Part shown: positions 33,246 to 45,820 of the stretch, in pieces
Layout of the letters: the number at the start of each line of letters is the position of its first letter
How positions within the stretch are numbered: the stretch's first letter is position 1
NCBI RefSeq assembly: GCF_000276665.1
Contig: NW_004955447.1
Coordinates: 10,884,524-10,948,523, forward strand
Reading direction: 5' to 3'
Source: Chinchilla lanigera
Taxonomy: Eukaryota; Chordata; Mammalia; Rodentia; Chinchillidae
DNA: 64,000 bases
Notes under the pieces: model-generated
What the model saw: the letters and a program-made list of their open reading frames with translations, nothing else
What the model was told of the DNA's origin: nothing
The model's database searches: none
Position numbers and translations under genes: made by a program

Positions 33246-36200
33246 AACACCTTTCACAGGGTCGTGAAGAAAAGGCACAATAACATTTGTGCCAACAGAA
33301 CAACCTTAGAGTGAGAAGTAGACCGGCATGTTAGGAAAGGGCCATGTACTAGTGGCCAAAGTGGAGGGAGGTGACCTTCTCTGCAGGGTTGTGCGGGAAA
33401 ACCAAAAGCAGCCAGAGCATTTGGTGCATTGCAAGGAGTTAGGACTCTGTGCGAAGAACCGGCAACAGGCACGGCGCTGAAGGGGTGAACAAGCCTCGGA
33501 AGACCGGCGGAAGAGACTGCACATGTACTTGGATGGTAAGTCATTCACATTTCATCTTGTCTGGAATGAAGATCTATAAAATTTTCAATGGGAGGGTGAC
33601 GTACTCACAACTGTAGTTAACAAAAAAGGAAATTAATATGAGAGTGGGGAGTCAAGGGTTAATAGGATAAGGACAGGGAAAGGACAAAATAGGAGGCTAT
33701 TGAAAGGCTTACTATGAAGCTTATGCAAGTTTGGATTAAAGAACGCACGGAATAGAGGGAAAGCAAACACATTCATATGGTGACTACCACAGAAAGAGGC
33801 TTCATGACCCAGTCAGTTGGGCCAGCGTTCTGCCTTCAGTTTAACAGTTGATTGCCTTTGTCTCATATGTGCACATTTCCTAAAGATGACTCTTCTCTTA
33901 TTAGACTGATGAACCTTCAGTAATAAAATGGACTGGCTTTCTAAATGGGCTTCAAGAGAGTAGACTTACAATAATGATGACTAGCTTATGAGCATGTTTC
34001 CTTTGATTGTAGCTGAGGGTAACTGTTGACCTGCTCCAACCTTCTAGAGATTTCTGTAGATATGAGATTTCTCAGAAAGCCGTAAAATCTAATCTAATCT
34101 CTGGAGTGGGAATGTGTTATTTCACAAAATTTGAAATAACACAATTATAACAACCTACCAATATTTAGGCAAACATTTTACCCTGACATTATTCAGCTAG
34201 GAACATGAGAAAATTCTTAGCAAAGAACGAATTTATCCTATGACAGTAGAAATTGTAGATGACAATTAACTATTGGTGGAGATGTAAAACATGGATTTCT
34301 TTTCTCCTCTGTGTGAGAAACCTTTCCCTCACTCTACGCACAAATTTGCAGTCACATTCAGAATGGGTTATAGCACACTGAGCCCCTTTTGGATAGGTTC
34401 TTACAGTCAGCTCATCTCAGGCAGGATTCCCTGTGGAGAAGGTTGTAATCTCCCACTAGATGCTTTTTTTCTTTTGCTTTCTTCTTTTCTTTGCTTTGAA
34501 GAGCAGAACGAGAAAGGTATTTGTGCTGAAAGCTGAGGAAACTCGGAGGGCAAGTGCTGACATTCATGAGATCAGAGTTACTCTTGCAAGAGATGACCGG
34601 TGGGGTAAACACTTTGCTGTAGCTTTAATAAATGAGACTACTAGAAACGCTATCAGATTGTTTAATCTGCACATTTTTCATTTTCATGCAAAGCCAGCAG
34701 TCACCGAGCTCTCTTTATCAGGCCTGTAGTTTCTTCCCAATACCCTTTGCTATTTCACCACACTCATCCTCATCTCTTGACCTGTATAAAGCAGCACACT
34801 AAAGTGTGGTGAGATTACTGAACATATTTTGTTAATAAAAATTGTCCATAGATAAGATATTCACAAAGGTGAAGGAAATTTGGTGGTGTTTCACATTTCC
34901 CCACAGACAGTGGAACTCTCTGTAACAGAAAGACCACACTGTGGAGTTTCCATTTAGCAAACTCTAAGAAGGCGAAACCTTCTTGGTAATACCCAATCCT
35001 GCAGCCTCAGAAATATACTTAAATGAATAAACGGCAGTGTTGAACATGCCCGGTGCAGATTTCAAGCTCTTTAGGGAGTGTCCAGTGTCCTACATTATAA
35101 ATCACAAAACAAAGGATGAAAAATAAATCAGGACATTGCTGTGCCTCTATTTTACTCTTATTCTAAGAGCTTTGGAAAGGTAGCAAAACAATTGTTTCTT
35201 ACATTGTATTTTCAGCTAAGTTTTTATAAGCAAATTGGGTGAACTCTACATGTATGAGAGAAGTCTTAAATAGCACATATTTTAATTTTTAGGTATTTTA
35301 GCTTCATACAGAGATAGGATTTAATTTCAAGGCAGGGTCATATCAGCAAGAAAGAGCCCTGCATGAAGCTGTATTTGTTTCTGTCCAGTTATGGTGATCC
35401 TGAATGCTTCCAAGGCTGTGTGCAAGTGTTAGCTTTGCTTTAAATTAGAGAAGAACATCTTTTCCAAATGTGGCCATTCAGAGCTATTCTCGGAAGCAGT
35501 CTCTGGTCATTGTTAAGGAAACTTCTTTACTTCTTAGTTCTGCTGAGGTCTTCAGTGTCATGAGTAGATTAGTTGCCTTCTCATTAGAGCTTTCAAAATA
35601 CTGAGTAAGAACATTTGTTATTTTCCAGGAACAACACACGATTTATGTACTAAGGTACTTGCTATGGATTTGTAATCTGGTTAATGTCTCTTCAAGGATG
35701 AGAAAATTAGAAAAATTGTCCATGTTAATATTTCTTTGTCCACTTTATGGTGTTTTCATCTATGGTGGGTAATTAATATTTTGATTATATCATTATTGTT
35801 TTCTCTTTTGTCTTTGTTTTTGTTTGGTCTTCTACCTAATTAAACAGAAGCTTCTCTATATTTTTAGAGCATTGGTAGGAGGGATGAGAAATTTTATAGC
35901 AGTGGCCAAAGATTTACAATCGATGTTTAACTTCTGAAGCCTGAACAGTCATATTTCTGTAGCAAAATAGCTCTGAAAGAAAGATTTTGAGGTGAATATT
36001 TTCTAAATATTTTTAACATGCCAATACCCAAACCTTAATGGTTCACAGTATAAAAACTCTTCCCTGGATGAAGACAGGGCGCTTCTTCCCTGCTCACCAA
36101 CAATCTTCATAGGTTGATATTGGTAGTAGCAATATTTATTACTTTCTTTACATATAATGTAATGCAATGCACTAATGTAAAAGTGGTACATACAGACCTT
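33246..36200. other. Unique sequence, two blocks of interest
   Basis: 33,330-33,535 is GC- and CpG-richer and ends at a strong donor-like GATG|GTAAGT. 34,440-34,730 has balanced composition, few low-complexity runs and an 89-codon open frame with no domain. Both are discussed in findings. The rest is AT-rich. Confidence 0.35.
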
Positions 36201-39200
36201 AAGGCCTGTCCTTTAGTCACAAAGAATTTTGAGAGGTAAAGGGAAAGGAAGGCAGAACAGGAAGTACCTGAAGAGTCTGGTTTCCCACGTCTCCCACTTT
36301 CAGGCTGCTTCTCTGAGTTTCCCCCTGTATGCTGTACCCAGTGTGTTACAAATGGCATTTAGTGTCCCTGTGCTTCTAATCCGTCCACTCTGGGGACTGT
36401 TGCACAGATGTGCTTCACCTGCAGCAGACAGATGAGAGGGATGTGTTGCCGGATGCTGCTTGGAGGGGGCTGCAGATTCAGGGAGGTTCACAGAAACTGA
36501 GTTAGACCATGCAAGAGAAAGCTCGTTATGAGCTTGTAGAACCCTGGCGGCAAATCCCAGCAGAAGGAGAAGCCAGAAAAACAAGAAGCCTCTTAGAGGC
36601 CAGAGGAGCCCAAAGAGGTAGCAAGCTACCGCTGTGCACTCTACAATGCAAACCTGCTAGCACACTCAGATCCTTCGTGGAGGAAGAAACCATCGAGGGA
36701 GAATGAACGCTACCATGAAGCATCTGTCTGAAAAGGCTGAGTGGTCCGGAAGGCTTTTTAAAAGTAATTCTGTGTGGGATCGGGACTAGTAAGAGAGTCA
36801 GCATAAAAACCAGGAGAACGCATGTATACTGAAAGCATGTACTTAAAAACTTTATAAAAAATATCCAATAAACCAGGAGAGACCAGAGTACTACTATTTG
36901 GCAGGAAATGTTTTCTTTGATGTGGGATAACTTCCTGAAGAGGGCACAGCCAGGTTTAGAGAATGGAGGAGCTATGCATTCTGGGGAAGTTTAAGTATAC
37001 CCTAAGAACATTCATAAACCCTCCACGTCCTCACGCTGGTGTGGTATTCACTTGGGCTTTACATCCACAGCAGAATGTTACTGTTAATGTAGGGTAAACA
37101 TCTTCGTAGTTGTAACTCTGGGCTTAAAATGAGACAATTTGTTACTGTAATCGCTGTCTACATGATCACAAATGTAGTAGCTTCAAAGGCAAATTTGTCA
37201 GCTGGTAATTTTGTAGCTGGACAGGCATCACGGGGCTCCAGCTTTACAGGGGTAAACCGAAGGTGTCAGAAGTCCTGAGCTCTCACCTGGAGAATGGGCA
37301 AGAGATGGCTTTCTCCGGATCACAGGAAGGATCCAGATCCTTGAGGCTGTGGATCTGAGGTTTCGGCCATCAGGGCCTCATTCTTTCCGTCCTGAAGCCC
37401 CAGCATTCTTTCTCATGCGATCTCTGCCATCTTCGCAAAGCAAAGCAAGTGTTGCCATGTTAAGAATTTCTCTAATGTTTTCTGCTACCAGTTAAGGAAA
37501 ATGCCGTACTATCGAAGTCCTGATTAGGTTTGCCTGACTCGGTGTAATCATCTCCCTTTCGATGAACTCAGTGTCAATCGAGTAGTAATCTTTACCCCCA
37601 CCCACTTTACTGTAACCTAACTTAATCCCAGGCATTGCGCACAGACGAATGCACAGATCCAGTCCTCGGAGACGGTGGGGGATGGCCTAGGTGTGATGTG
37701 GAGGGAGGATGATTTAAAGACCATCTTGATACATGGGATAGAGCGAACGTATAGATTCCAGGCTCTTGTGTATGCTGAACAAACAATAACAAGTGCGCGT
37801 CCAACGGCAGAAGGCAAGCGGCTGCAGTTACTGAAGATCATGGGAAGAGGCTCTGGGGGCAGGTCCCTGCCAAGAAATACAAATGGGGCACAAACAGAAG
37901 AGTGATGTTGGAACAAGTGGGGGAAGCAAAAGACGCACAGCCAAATCAGGCTCTTGGATTTCCAAGGAGGTGTGCCCCGGCCTGGTGCTTCTTCTTGGGT
38001 CTCTAGGTAAGGCTGACAGGATGATTAACAGAGTGCCGAGTCACCCTGAGTTAGGGGCTTTCAACAAGGACGTCTGTGCCGGAGTTCACGCTAATGAAGC
38101 TACATGGAGCCGTGGAAGAAGTAGCCCTGGGTGTGACCTAAACTCACGTGGGTGGAGGGCGTGGTCTCCCAGCGCCCGTTGTGCTGTGTGTACTGTGATC
38201 ACTAGCAACTTTCTGGAATGCATTTTAGCATCCTAGCACATTTTAAAATATAGGTATTATTATCATGGAAAATTAATAATACCACTCATGACAGCCATGA
38301 TGCAGTTACAAATTCTTATTTCTCAGTATATTTCTGGATGACCGCCATTATGTATTGCCTTTCATAATCAAAAGCATTTACTGAATGCTACAAAATCTAC
38401 AATGTGCAAAGCCTGCTCATAACGTTCACAGACTACTGGAAGAGACAAATGTATAGACAGATGATTGTAACACAACTGGCAAGGATTATCGTATATAATG
38501 TAACTCCGTACTCCATAAAATTAGTTCATTCCACGATTCTGGAAAAGATGGTCACATCTGTGATCCTGTGGGAGAGATGGCCATAGTTGTGTTCATTACC
38601 TGATGCAGAGTTCACAAACTAAACCAAACTTTTGCCAAGTGCTTCTGTTGGCAAGCTAAATTGTTTGCAAACAAATGTGTGCATAAACCGAGGCACCTCT
38701 GTGTCAACCTCTCACAAGTGCTATCAAAAGACAAAATAAAGTGGAGTAAAAATTCATTAAGAAATTAATATTACTTGTCTTTTCAAAGCTGATGCCTCTC
38801 CTTCCTAAAACTAAGCCAATACAGACCTATTATAGAAAAATGGAGAATATTTAAAAATTAATAATCATATAATATCACCCTATCTAAAAATAACCTGTAC
38901 TTACATTTTGTTATATTTTGTTTCACTTCATGTTTGTCTTTATATTTTGCAGTGTTATGGCTGAGTTACATACACATTTTAGCATCCTTCTTTTGTACAT
39001 AATAAATTAACATTTTTCTGAATATTAAAATTTAGAAATAATTTAATTAGTAATTGTTATATGAACTAGTCAAATTTTAAGTACTCATTCTATCTATTGT
39101 TTAACATTTTCATTTTGTCTGATATTTGATAGTTATAAAAAGCTTTAAGCTTCTTTTTTTGGTTGTTGTCATGGAATTTATTCTAGGGCAAAACTACAGC

Positions 39201-39990
39201 TACTCGTTGGCCATAGAATGGACATAGTGAAAAAAGAAAATCTAACTTTATATACATTAAAAAATGATTCTAAATCATTTCTTCTGAATCAGTGCATTAA
39301 CATCAAATGTGAAGGACTATGTTGTTTAAAATATAACTTCTTTAACTGCAGCATCAATATATAAAGAATAGTAGAATAACTTTCTTCAAAATTGTTTCTT
39401 CACTATTAGAGACTGGATTAATCATGGTAAATTCTACCTCCCCCTTCTGAAAAAATACCTCTGAAGAAACGTCTAGAATGTAGTATCTTGGTACCATCAC
39501 ACAATGAAGCTGACACATGAAGCTGGTCATCATACAGACCATGATAATTACAAAGAGTAATTTGCAATGGATGTGGAATTTTGAGGTCTGCATGTAGATT
39601 CTCTGTGTTCCAGAAATGAGCAACTCCCTTCTTAAAATTAAGACTTCTTTCTTGAGAAATGTAATAACAGATGAGAAGTCAGAGCATTAAATACCTCATT
39701 TTTGGAATACAACTGGAAGAAGTAGGTAAATAAGACTCAGCAGAGCTTACAGAACAGGCCAATATTCTAGTCTTAATTGTTCAATAGGCAAAATGCCATT
39801 TAACGGTTGGAAAAATTCTTTCTAATGAGGAATATTTGTATTAAAGGCTATCTTCTAATGAATATTTAAAGGAAAAATGGTGCCTTTGTTGCCAGATAGC
39901 ACAGTGTTCAATGGTTCCAGGCTCTTTCTGTCCCTCCCAAAGAATTGACCAGGACAACTGTAGAAAAGGTAAATACAATTTCTCTTTTAT
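36201..39990. other. Unique sequence with a GC-richer centre
   Basis: 36,220-36,800 and 37,240-38,220 are GC-richer, with scattered CpGs (for example 'CAAGTGCGCGTCCAACGG' at 37,790) but not dense enough for a CpG island. A donor-like CTAG|GTAAGG occurs at 38,006/38,007. Open frames of up to 117 codons show no domain. 38,240-39,990 is AT-rich with nothing named. Confidence 0.35.
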
Positions 39991-39991
39991 G

Positions 39992-40075
39992 TATTTATTT
40001 TCTTGGTGTCAGGAATTAAACTCAGGATCTTGCATTTGTCAGGCAGGCACTGTGCTGCTGAGCTCTATACCTGGT
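39992..40075 (-). mobile_element. ID-type SINE, diverged, minus strand
   Basis: 'GTGTCAGGAATTAAACTCAG' (antisense B box), 'GTCAGGCAGGCACTGTGCTG' and 'CTGAGCTCTATACC' (antisense A box) define an old ID copy. No clean target duplication is visible. Confidence 0.75.
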
Positions 40076-42170
40076 GTGCAACTTCTAATTTATGGAAGAA
40101 GGGAAAGGAAGATCGTAGAACGCGAGGATCACAGCCTGGTGAAGCGAGTGGCTGTGGTGGTTCACACCCTTTCAGATCCAGTGCCTTGGAAGTTGCCCAG
40201 CATCCCAGCCATGACTGACAGGTCACATCCTGTTGCTCAGCCTCCACTCTGGACTAGGTTGCACCCTGTTTTTAGCCTTGATTCCACTCTTTGTAATTTG
40301 ACAGGTTGTATCCTGTTTTCCAGGCGGTTTGCCATGCCTTAATCTCCTGCCTCATCATCACCACAGAATCCTGTAGTTACCCAATATACCTCAGTGGGTG
40401 TTTGAGCATAAATGCTTTGTTGTGTGTAGTCACTGGGAACTTTCCTAATGACTAGAGAAGGAAACATTATAATTAGTATATTTTTGTGTGTAAACTATTG
40501 GGAGAAGACCTTGAATACCTGTCTTTAGCTTGCTTCATAAATTGTCTCTAAATATTTTGTTTATTCCATACATTTATAAAATCTTTATAAGAATGGATAA
40601 ACAGAGGTAAGACTCAATGTAAATCTTTTCTAAATTACTGAAAATGTGAAGGAATTTTGAATTGCTAAAATTTATCCTGCTAACATTAATCTCTGGAATA
40701 CATATTTCTTTCTTGTGGTGGAATGCAATCACTTGTTTTACATCAACCTTTTTTATATAAAATATAATAGAAGGAATATTACTTGTAGTTGGTTTTAAAA
40801 AACATTTTTTGTGATTTTTGGAGATTTGCTGAAAATTTTAGTTTTATGTGCAAAAATTTATTTTAATTTAGGAATAAAAGTGCTTACAACTGGGAATAGA
40901 CTATTTTTAACTTATTTGACATCCAGCAGTACTAACTGTAGTGACTCTCCAATAAAATTCCCCAAGTGAAATACAATTTAGATTTTAATTATTGTAGGAG
41001 AACAATTTTTATTAACAGTTTTTAATAACAATTCTTATTGTTATTAAACTAACAATTCCTATTGGGAAACAATTCTTATAATTATTACCTGCAACCCTTA
41101 GTGAACTAACAATATCGGGGAATACATTTCAACATCAGAAATGGATTTACTGGTTTTCTGACCTAACCAAGAACATCAGCCTCCATGAGAGCTTTCCAAA
41201 TCCTGTGATTAATTATACAGCCTCAGATGGCATATCCTTTATATGTGCAAGGTCATGGAGGGCTAGCATATAGAACATAAATGCTAACAGCCAAGTAAAA
41301 TGTACTGTATTTTGACCATAAATAATACTATTGGTTAAGTATAAGGAGGTTATCTGGAATGCAGAATTAAAATCTACCAATTTCTTAATTTAGAATTAAG
41401 GCTACTGTATCAATTACGAGATTTTGAAAAATGCAAGTGAAATACTGTATAGGTCTTGCATTAATTCTAAGGATTCTTTCTCTTTACTTGCTTTGAAGTT
41501 TACGTTCCAGGACAACATTCATATTTTTTCTTGTTAAAGTAAGGGGAAATTAGCATGTATGTTGTTTTCTTTATTTCTAAATTATAAATGTTTTTTGACC
41601 TTTAAATTCTAATGAGGAGAAATAAAATGAGCACAAAATATTTGCCTTAATTGTTTTGTGTTTTGTTGTTTCATTATGAATCTTGCTTTAACGACTTAAT
41701 TATTCCCAGTGTCATTGTACGGTACGAATGTCAAGTGGGCCACTGAAGGGATGGGGGGGGGTTCAGACAATTTCTAAAGCAACAGAGGATCTCACAGGCA
41801 TACCATTTATTAATATATTAAGATTTTGACTGCATTGTTCATAACCCGCTAGAGTTGCTATTTTTATACTAAGAGCTTGGGGAGAGGAGGAACCATTATT
41901 GTAGTGGATACAAGGGCCCCTCCTTCCAAGGCTGGTGGTTCATCAGGAGAAATTGTGACTTGGCAAAGATGTTGCATTTTTTGGAGATTATTATTCTCTA
42001 AATGATCGATAATCTTTTGAAGGATGGGAAGATCATAGAAGTAAGTTCTTCATTTGCACAATTTTTATCTATATACATATTTCAAACCTTAGAAATATTT
42101 CTACCTCATAAAATTTGGATTTTCAGAACTGCAGGGATAGTTATTTAGGTTTGCTTTTTTAAACATGGGT
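40076..42170. other. Unique sequence
   Basis: AT-rich, with an imperfect repeat of 'AACAATTCYTATTG' units around 41,000-41,090 and a nine-G run near 41,753-41,761. No gene seen. Confidence 0.4.
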
Positions 42171-42555
42171 TGTCTTAGTTACTTTTCTTATTTGCTAAGA
42201 CAAAATTCCCAACACCCAAATTAAAGAGGGAAAGTTTACTTAGCTCACAGTTCATAGAGGTTTCAGTCCATAACCAGCTGGCTCCAAGGCAGAGTGCCAT
42301 GGCAGACAGGTATCACAAAGGAGAAACAGTTCATGGTGGGCTGAAGGTAGCAAAGCAACAAGGGATGACCACAGCTCTTTCTGTCCCTTATATCTTATCC
42401 AGGCTACTGACGGGAGGAGTCAATCACACCCTTACTCCTAACTCCCTTCCTCCTAGCATTGTGTCATGAATCTTCACACTGTAGATCCTGCCACCTGTGA
42501 AAAAGCCCCATCTATGACTGCCTGAGGCTATAGGGGGACATCTAAACACAAGTCA
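42171..42555 (-). mobile_element. MaLR-type LTR, minus strand
   Basis: 'TGTCTTAGTTACTTTTCTTA', 'AGAGGTTTCAGTCCATAACC', 'CAGCTGGCTCCAAGGCAG', 'GGGGGACATCTAAACACAAG' in MaLR antisense order, starting TG and ending in TCA. It is the closest relative in the window of the copy at 62.5 kb; both share 'AGTTACTTTTCTT' and 'AGAAGGTAG/TGAAGGTAG ... AAGCAACAAGGG'. Confidence 0.85.
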
Positions 42556-42659
42556 TTGTGGCTTAGCATTCATTTTCTTTATAAAGTATGGAAATACATC
42601 ACATCCTTTCTGATTGTGTATTTTTAAAATCTTGCCACACAAGAAGATACAAAATTGGC

Positions 42660-42782
42660 ATAAAATAGGGCAAAGGATATAGCTTGGTGGCACAAATGCC
42701 TGTCTGGCAATCATAATGATCCTGAGTTTGACTCCTGGTACAAAACAAAACAAACAAAAAAATAAAAATAGATATAAAATAG
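42660..42782 (+). mobile_element. ID-type SINE with 9-bp flanks
   Basis: 'GCAAAGGATATAGCTTGGTG' (A-box region), 'GTCTGGCAATCATAATGATC' and 'GAGTTTGACTCCTGGTAC' (B-box region and GGTAC core) are followed by an A-rich CAAAA tail. ATAAAATAG occurs on both sides (42,660-42,668 and 42,774-42,782) as the target duplication. Confidence 0.85.
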
Positions 42783-42884
42783 AATCTGTCTTTTTCCTTA
42801 TGTAAGTGTTCTTTACATATTCTGGACACCAAATCTTTGTTACATGTGTTACAAGTAGAGGTTCTTACAGTTTTTGCAGTACTA

Positions 42885-43025
42885 GAGACTGAATATTTGT
42901 TAACTTTTTACTCTGAGACAGAGTCTAAGTCTCCGTGTTTCCCAGACAGGCTGGAACATGCACTCCTCCTGCTTAAGCTGCACACAATGCTGGGAGTGCA
43001 GGCACGTGTCACCGTGCCCAGCAGT
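42885..43025 (-). mobile_element. B1-type SINE, diverged, minus strand
   Basis: 'CTCTGAGACAGAGTCTAAGTC', 'AGACAGGCTGGAACATGCAC', 'AATGCTGGGAGTGCAGGC' and 'GTCACCGTGCCCAGCAG' give an old inverted B1. Confidence 0.8.
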
Positions 43026-43846
43026 TTCCTTACTGTGCGGCTTATTTTTTCACATTCTTTGATATTTTACATGAGCAGAATTTAGTTTAAGTAGTTGAGC
43101 ATACATTTTTCTTTTTGAGAGGGAAGGGCCAGTTACAATTAAAAAATTATTCCTTCACTCCAAACCAGAAAGATGGTTTTTTCTATCATTTTATTCATAG
43201 AGATTACCTTTGCTTCCTACACTCAATTCTTTAAGCTATGTAAAACCGCTTCTACAAAAATGTGGGTAGAAACTCCTTGTCCCAGTGATTGCTTGCATTA
43301 AGAGCATGTGCTTAAGCTTCCTCTGCTCCTTGCTTGCTCTGACCTGGAGTATGTTCGCATAGATCCTGGTCCTGTGAGCGCTTGCCTTGGCTTTTGGGCT
43401 CTGTGACCTGTTGCACTGCTTAGCTCTTAAACTCCTGGCATCAGCTCCACTGAGAACATTATATCTCCATAATGTGTGTTGATATCTAGAGAAACAAATC
43501 CCCTTATTTCTCTTCTATATTTGTCCTAGTTATTCTTTTTCTTTTATACTTGCGCAAATGTCCTTAGATTTGCATTTCAAATTCTTGCTAAGATTTTGGT
43601 TGATGGTACTTTATGGACTCATGTGGTATGAATAAATATCATTTTGCTAAATGGATATTCTCATCCATTAACACAAAATACCACATTTACTTATGTACTG
43701 AATGTCTGCAGTGCGTGTTATATGTTTTTGGTAGAGATTTACATATTTATTGAATATATTTCTACATATTTCCTCATTCCTAGGCACCGGCTATTGGATA
43801 TATTCTTAGACACTTAGTTGCTAATGTATATGGTACATTTCTAAAT
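43026..43846. other. Unique sequence
   Basis: No repeat or gene identified. Confidence 0.35.
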
Positions 43847-43978
43847 AATTATGTGTTCTTGTTTGTTTGTTTTGTTTTTGTTTTTCTTCTGGTACCAGGA
43901 ATTGAACTCACGACCCTGAGCTTGCCAGGCAGGCGCTTTTGCCACTGAGCTAAATCCCCAGCCCCAATTATGTGTTCT
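43847..43978 (-). mobile_element. ID-type SINE with perfect 13-bp target duplication
   Basis: Body 43,860-43,965. A GTTT/TTTG-rich tail complement is followed by 'GGTACCAGGAATTGAACTCA', 'CCAGGCAGGCGCTTTTGCCA' and 'CTGAGCTAAATCCCCAGCCC'. AATTATGTGTTCT stands on both sides (43,847-43,859 and 43,966-43,978). The promoter boxes are well kept, so it is one of the younger copies. Confidence 0.95.
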
Positions 43979-45390
43979 GTGTATTGCTAATGTCTAAATG
44001 GAATGGAGTTTTAAAATATAAATCTCGTCACTATCCATCTCCCCAAACTCTAGAGTTAGCTCAAATAATTATACTGTAGAGTACTTGGAATTGTTCAAGG
44101 AGCATAATCAAGTCATCCACACAATATGATGGCTTTGTTTGCTTGTCATTATTTATGTGCTCATTTGTTTTCTTAATATTAAGGAACTGTAGGGCAATTT
44201 AAAACTGGGAGGGTCTCCACCTTAAAGCATATACCCAGAACCTGATCGCTCATTGCTAATTGTCTGTCACCTCTCTGATCTAAGCCATCTTCACCTCTTC
44301 CTTGCATTGCTTCAGTGGCTTTGGAACAGTTCCTGCCTCCCTCGTTGCCCTGCTCCTGTTATCAGTATCATAGTCAGATGCGTCCGTGACTTTCTATGGC
44401 TTCACTTTTAACTTAGTGTAAGAGTCAAGTCATCACAAGGCCTTCCATGCTCTCCATGGTCTCTGTTCTTGTGAGGCCTGCCCTGTTTTTCTGTATTCCT
44501 TTGGTTCTTACTGCTTGCAGCAGATATTCTCCATGTTCCGGCCGGTATCACACTAACCAACCTCAGAGCTCACTTACAGCCGTGATCATGGGTGATTATT
44601 GTGCCTACTTCCAGCATCCCACTTCAGATGCTGCGTGCCTTGAAGCTTGCTTCCCTGCCCAAGGTCTGACTGGCAGCAGAGAAGCTTGCTGAGCCCTGTA
44701 GGGCAGCCCACTTGTCGCAGGCATGACTCTTCCCAAGGTTAATGCCCAAGCTATGAGAAATAGGAATTGATGGATGAAGAGCCCCTGTTTCCCTGCCTCC
44801 CTCTGGGGGATTATGAGATGCCATGAACTGCACGCTCAGCTACTCCCCAGTAGGGTCGGGCAGCAGTTACTATTTTGGCAAATTCTCATCTCTTCTTTTT
44901 GAGTCATTCTTTCTCTGCCTTACTTTCACCTTGCTTGCCTTGCAGGATCACTCTTAACCTGTGTTTATCCAGTTCCTCAGTGGGGGGCAGACTTCAGAAA
45001 ACTGATTTAAACTACTGCTGTGACCACGCTGGCCTCTTTGGTTCTTTTCAAACACAAAGCTATGCTGCTGTCTTGAAATGTTTCCTCCACACATCTGCTC
45101 AGTCGACTTCCTACCTTCTGTGTGTCAGCTAAGTAAATCCTTGTAAGTAAAACTTACAGGACCCCCATTTATTGCTATGACTTGTACAACCTCCCTCCTT
45201 CCCTACACATCCTCTTGCACTCCTCAGCCACTCTAATACACTAGACTGTCTTCTCTACTGTATTACTTTTGAAATTGTGGCATAATATGTAATCATTCAC
45301 TGTACATGTTTGTTTTCTATTCTGTACTGGATGTAAATGTCTCAAAAGCCAGGCTCTTTTTCTCTTTCCTTTTCTTATCTTTTCTTACTG

Positions 45391-45393
45391 TTT

Positions 45394-45445
<52 letters not shown>

Positions 45446-45477
45446 TCCTCTTTCTTTCTTCTTTCTTTCTTTTCTTT

Positions 45478-45520
<43 letters not shown>

Positions 45521-45560
45521 ATTTTTCTGTCTTTCTCCTTTCTTTCTTTTCTCTCTCTCT
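45391..45560. repeat. (CTTT)n microsatellite
   Basis: About 170 bp of CTTT units with a few CTTTT and CCTC variants. It is joined to the T-side of the following inverted B1 and so probably grew from its poly(A) tail. Two 'SFFLSFF' open frames are artefacts of this tract. Confidence 0.98.
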
Positions 45561-45700
45561 TTGAGACTGGGTCTGACTATGTAGTTCAGGATGGATTTAA
45601 ATTCATTATGTAGCCCAGGCTGGCCTCAAACTTGTGGCAATTCTCCTGCCTCAGCCTCCCCAGTGCTGGCACCATAGGTTTATACTACCACATACGGTTT
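45561..45700 (-). mobile_element. B1-type SINE nested in L2, minus strand
   Basis: 'TTTGAGACTGGGTCTGACTA', 'AGCCCAGGCTGGCCTCAAAC', 'GCCTCAGCCTCCCCAGTGC' in inverted order. AGCCAGGCT (about 45,347) and AGCCAGGAT (45,701 on) flank the tract plus B1 and look like a target duplication within the L2. Confidence 0.9.
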
Positions 45701-45820
45701 AGCCAGGATTATTGCCCACGCTATTCACTTATTTTTCATATATGCTTAGAAGAATGTCTGGTATGGCCTCAATCAATACGTGCTCAGTAAGTGAGTGAGT
45801 GGATGAATAAATGGTCATCC

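Larger units (their letters stand above)
44240..45820 (+). mobile_element. L2 LINE 3' part, split by a B1 insertion
   Basis: The ordered L2 3' pattern is readable: 'AAGCCATCTTCACCTC', 'AGTCAAGTCATCACAAGGCC', 'GACCACGCTGGCCTC', 'GTACTGGATGTAAATGTCTC'. After the B1 block come 'GCTTAGAAGAATGTCTGG' and 'CAATACGTGCTCAGTAAG' with the TGAGTGGATGAATAAA tail. L2 is an ancient LINE that was dead before the mammalian orders split. The part 44,545-45,010 matches less well and may be another insertion. ORFs across it are chance. Confidence 0.7.

Noticed and set aside
37240..38220. CpG island promoter
   Set aside because: CpGs are scattered and the stretch is not GC-rich enough to qualify.
37883..38236. 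117-codon plus-strand open frame
   Set aside because: No recognised domain. The internal donor-like site is more interesting than the frame.
39911..40342. 143-codon plus-strand open frame
   Set aside because: It runs through an antisense ID SINE and has no domain.
41753..41761. G-quadruplex
   Set aside because: A single run of nine G's without further G-runs nearby.
45306..45584. Ser/Phe/Leu repeat proteins
   Set aside because: Translation of a CTTT microsatellite.
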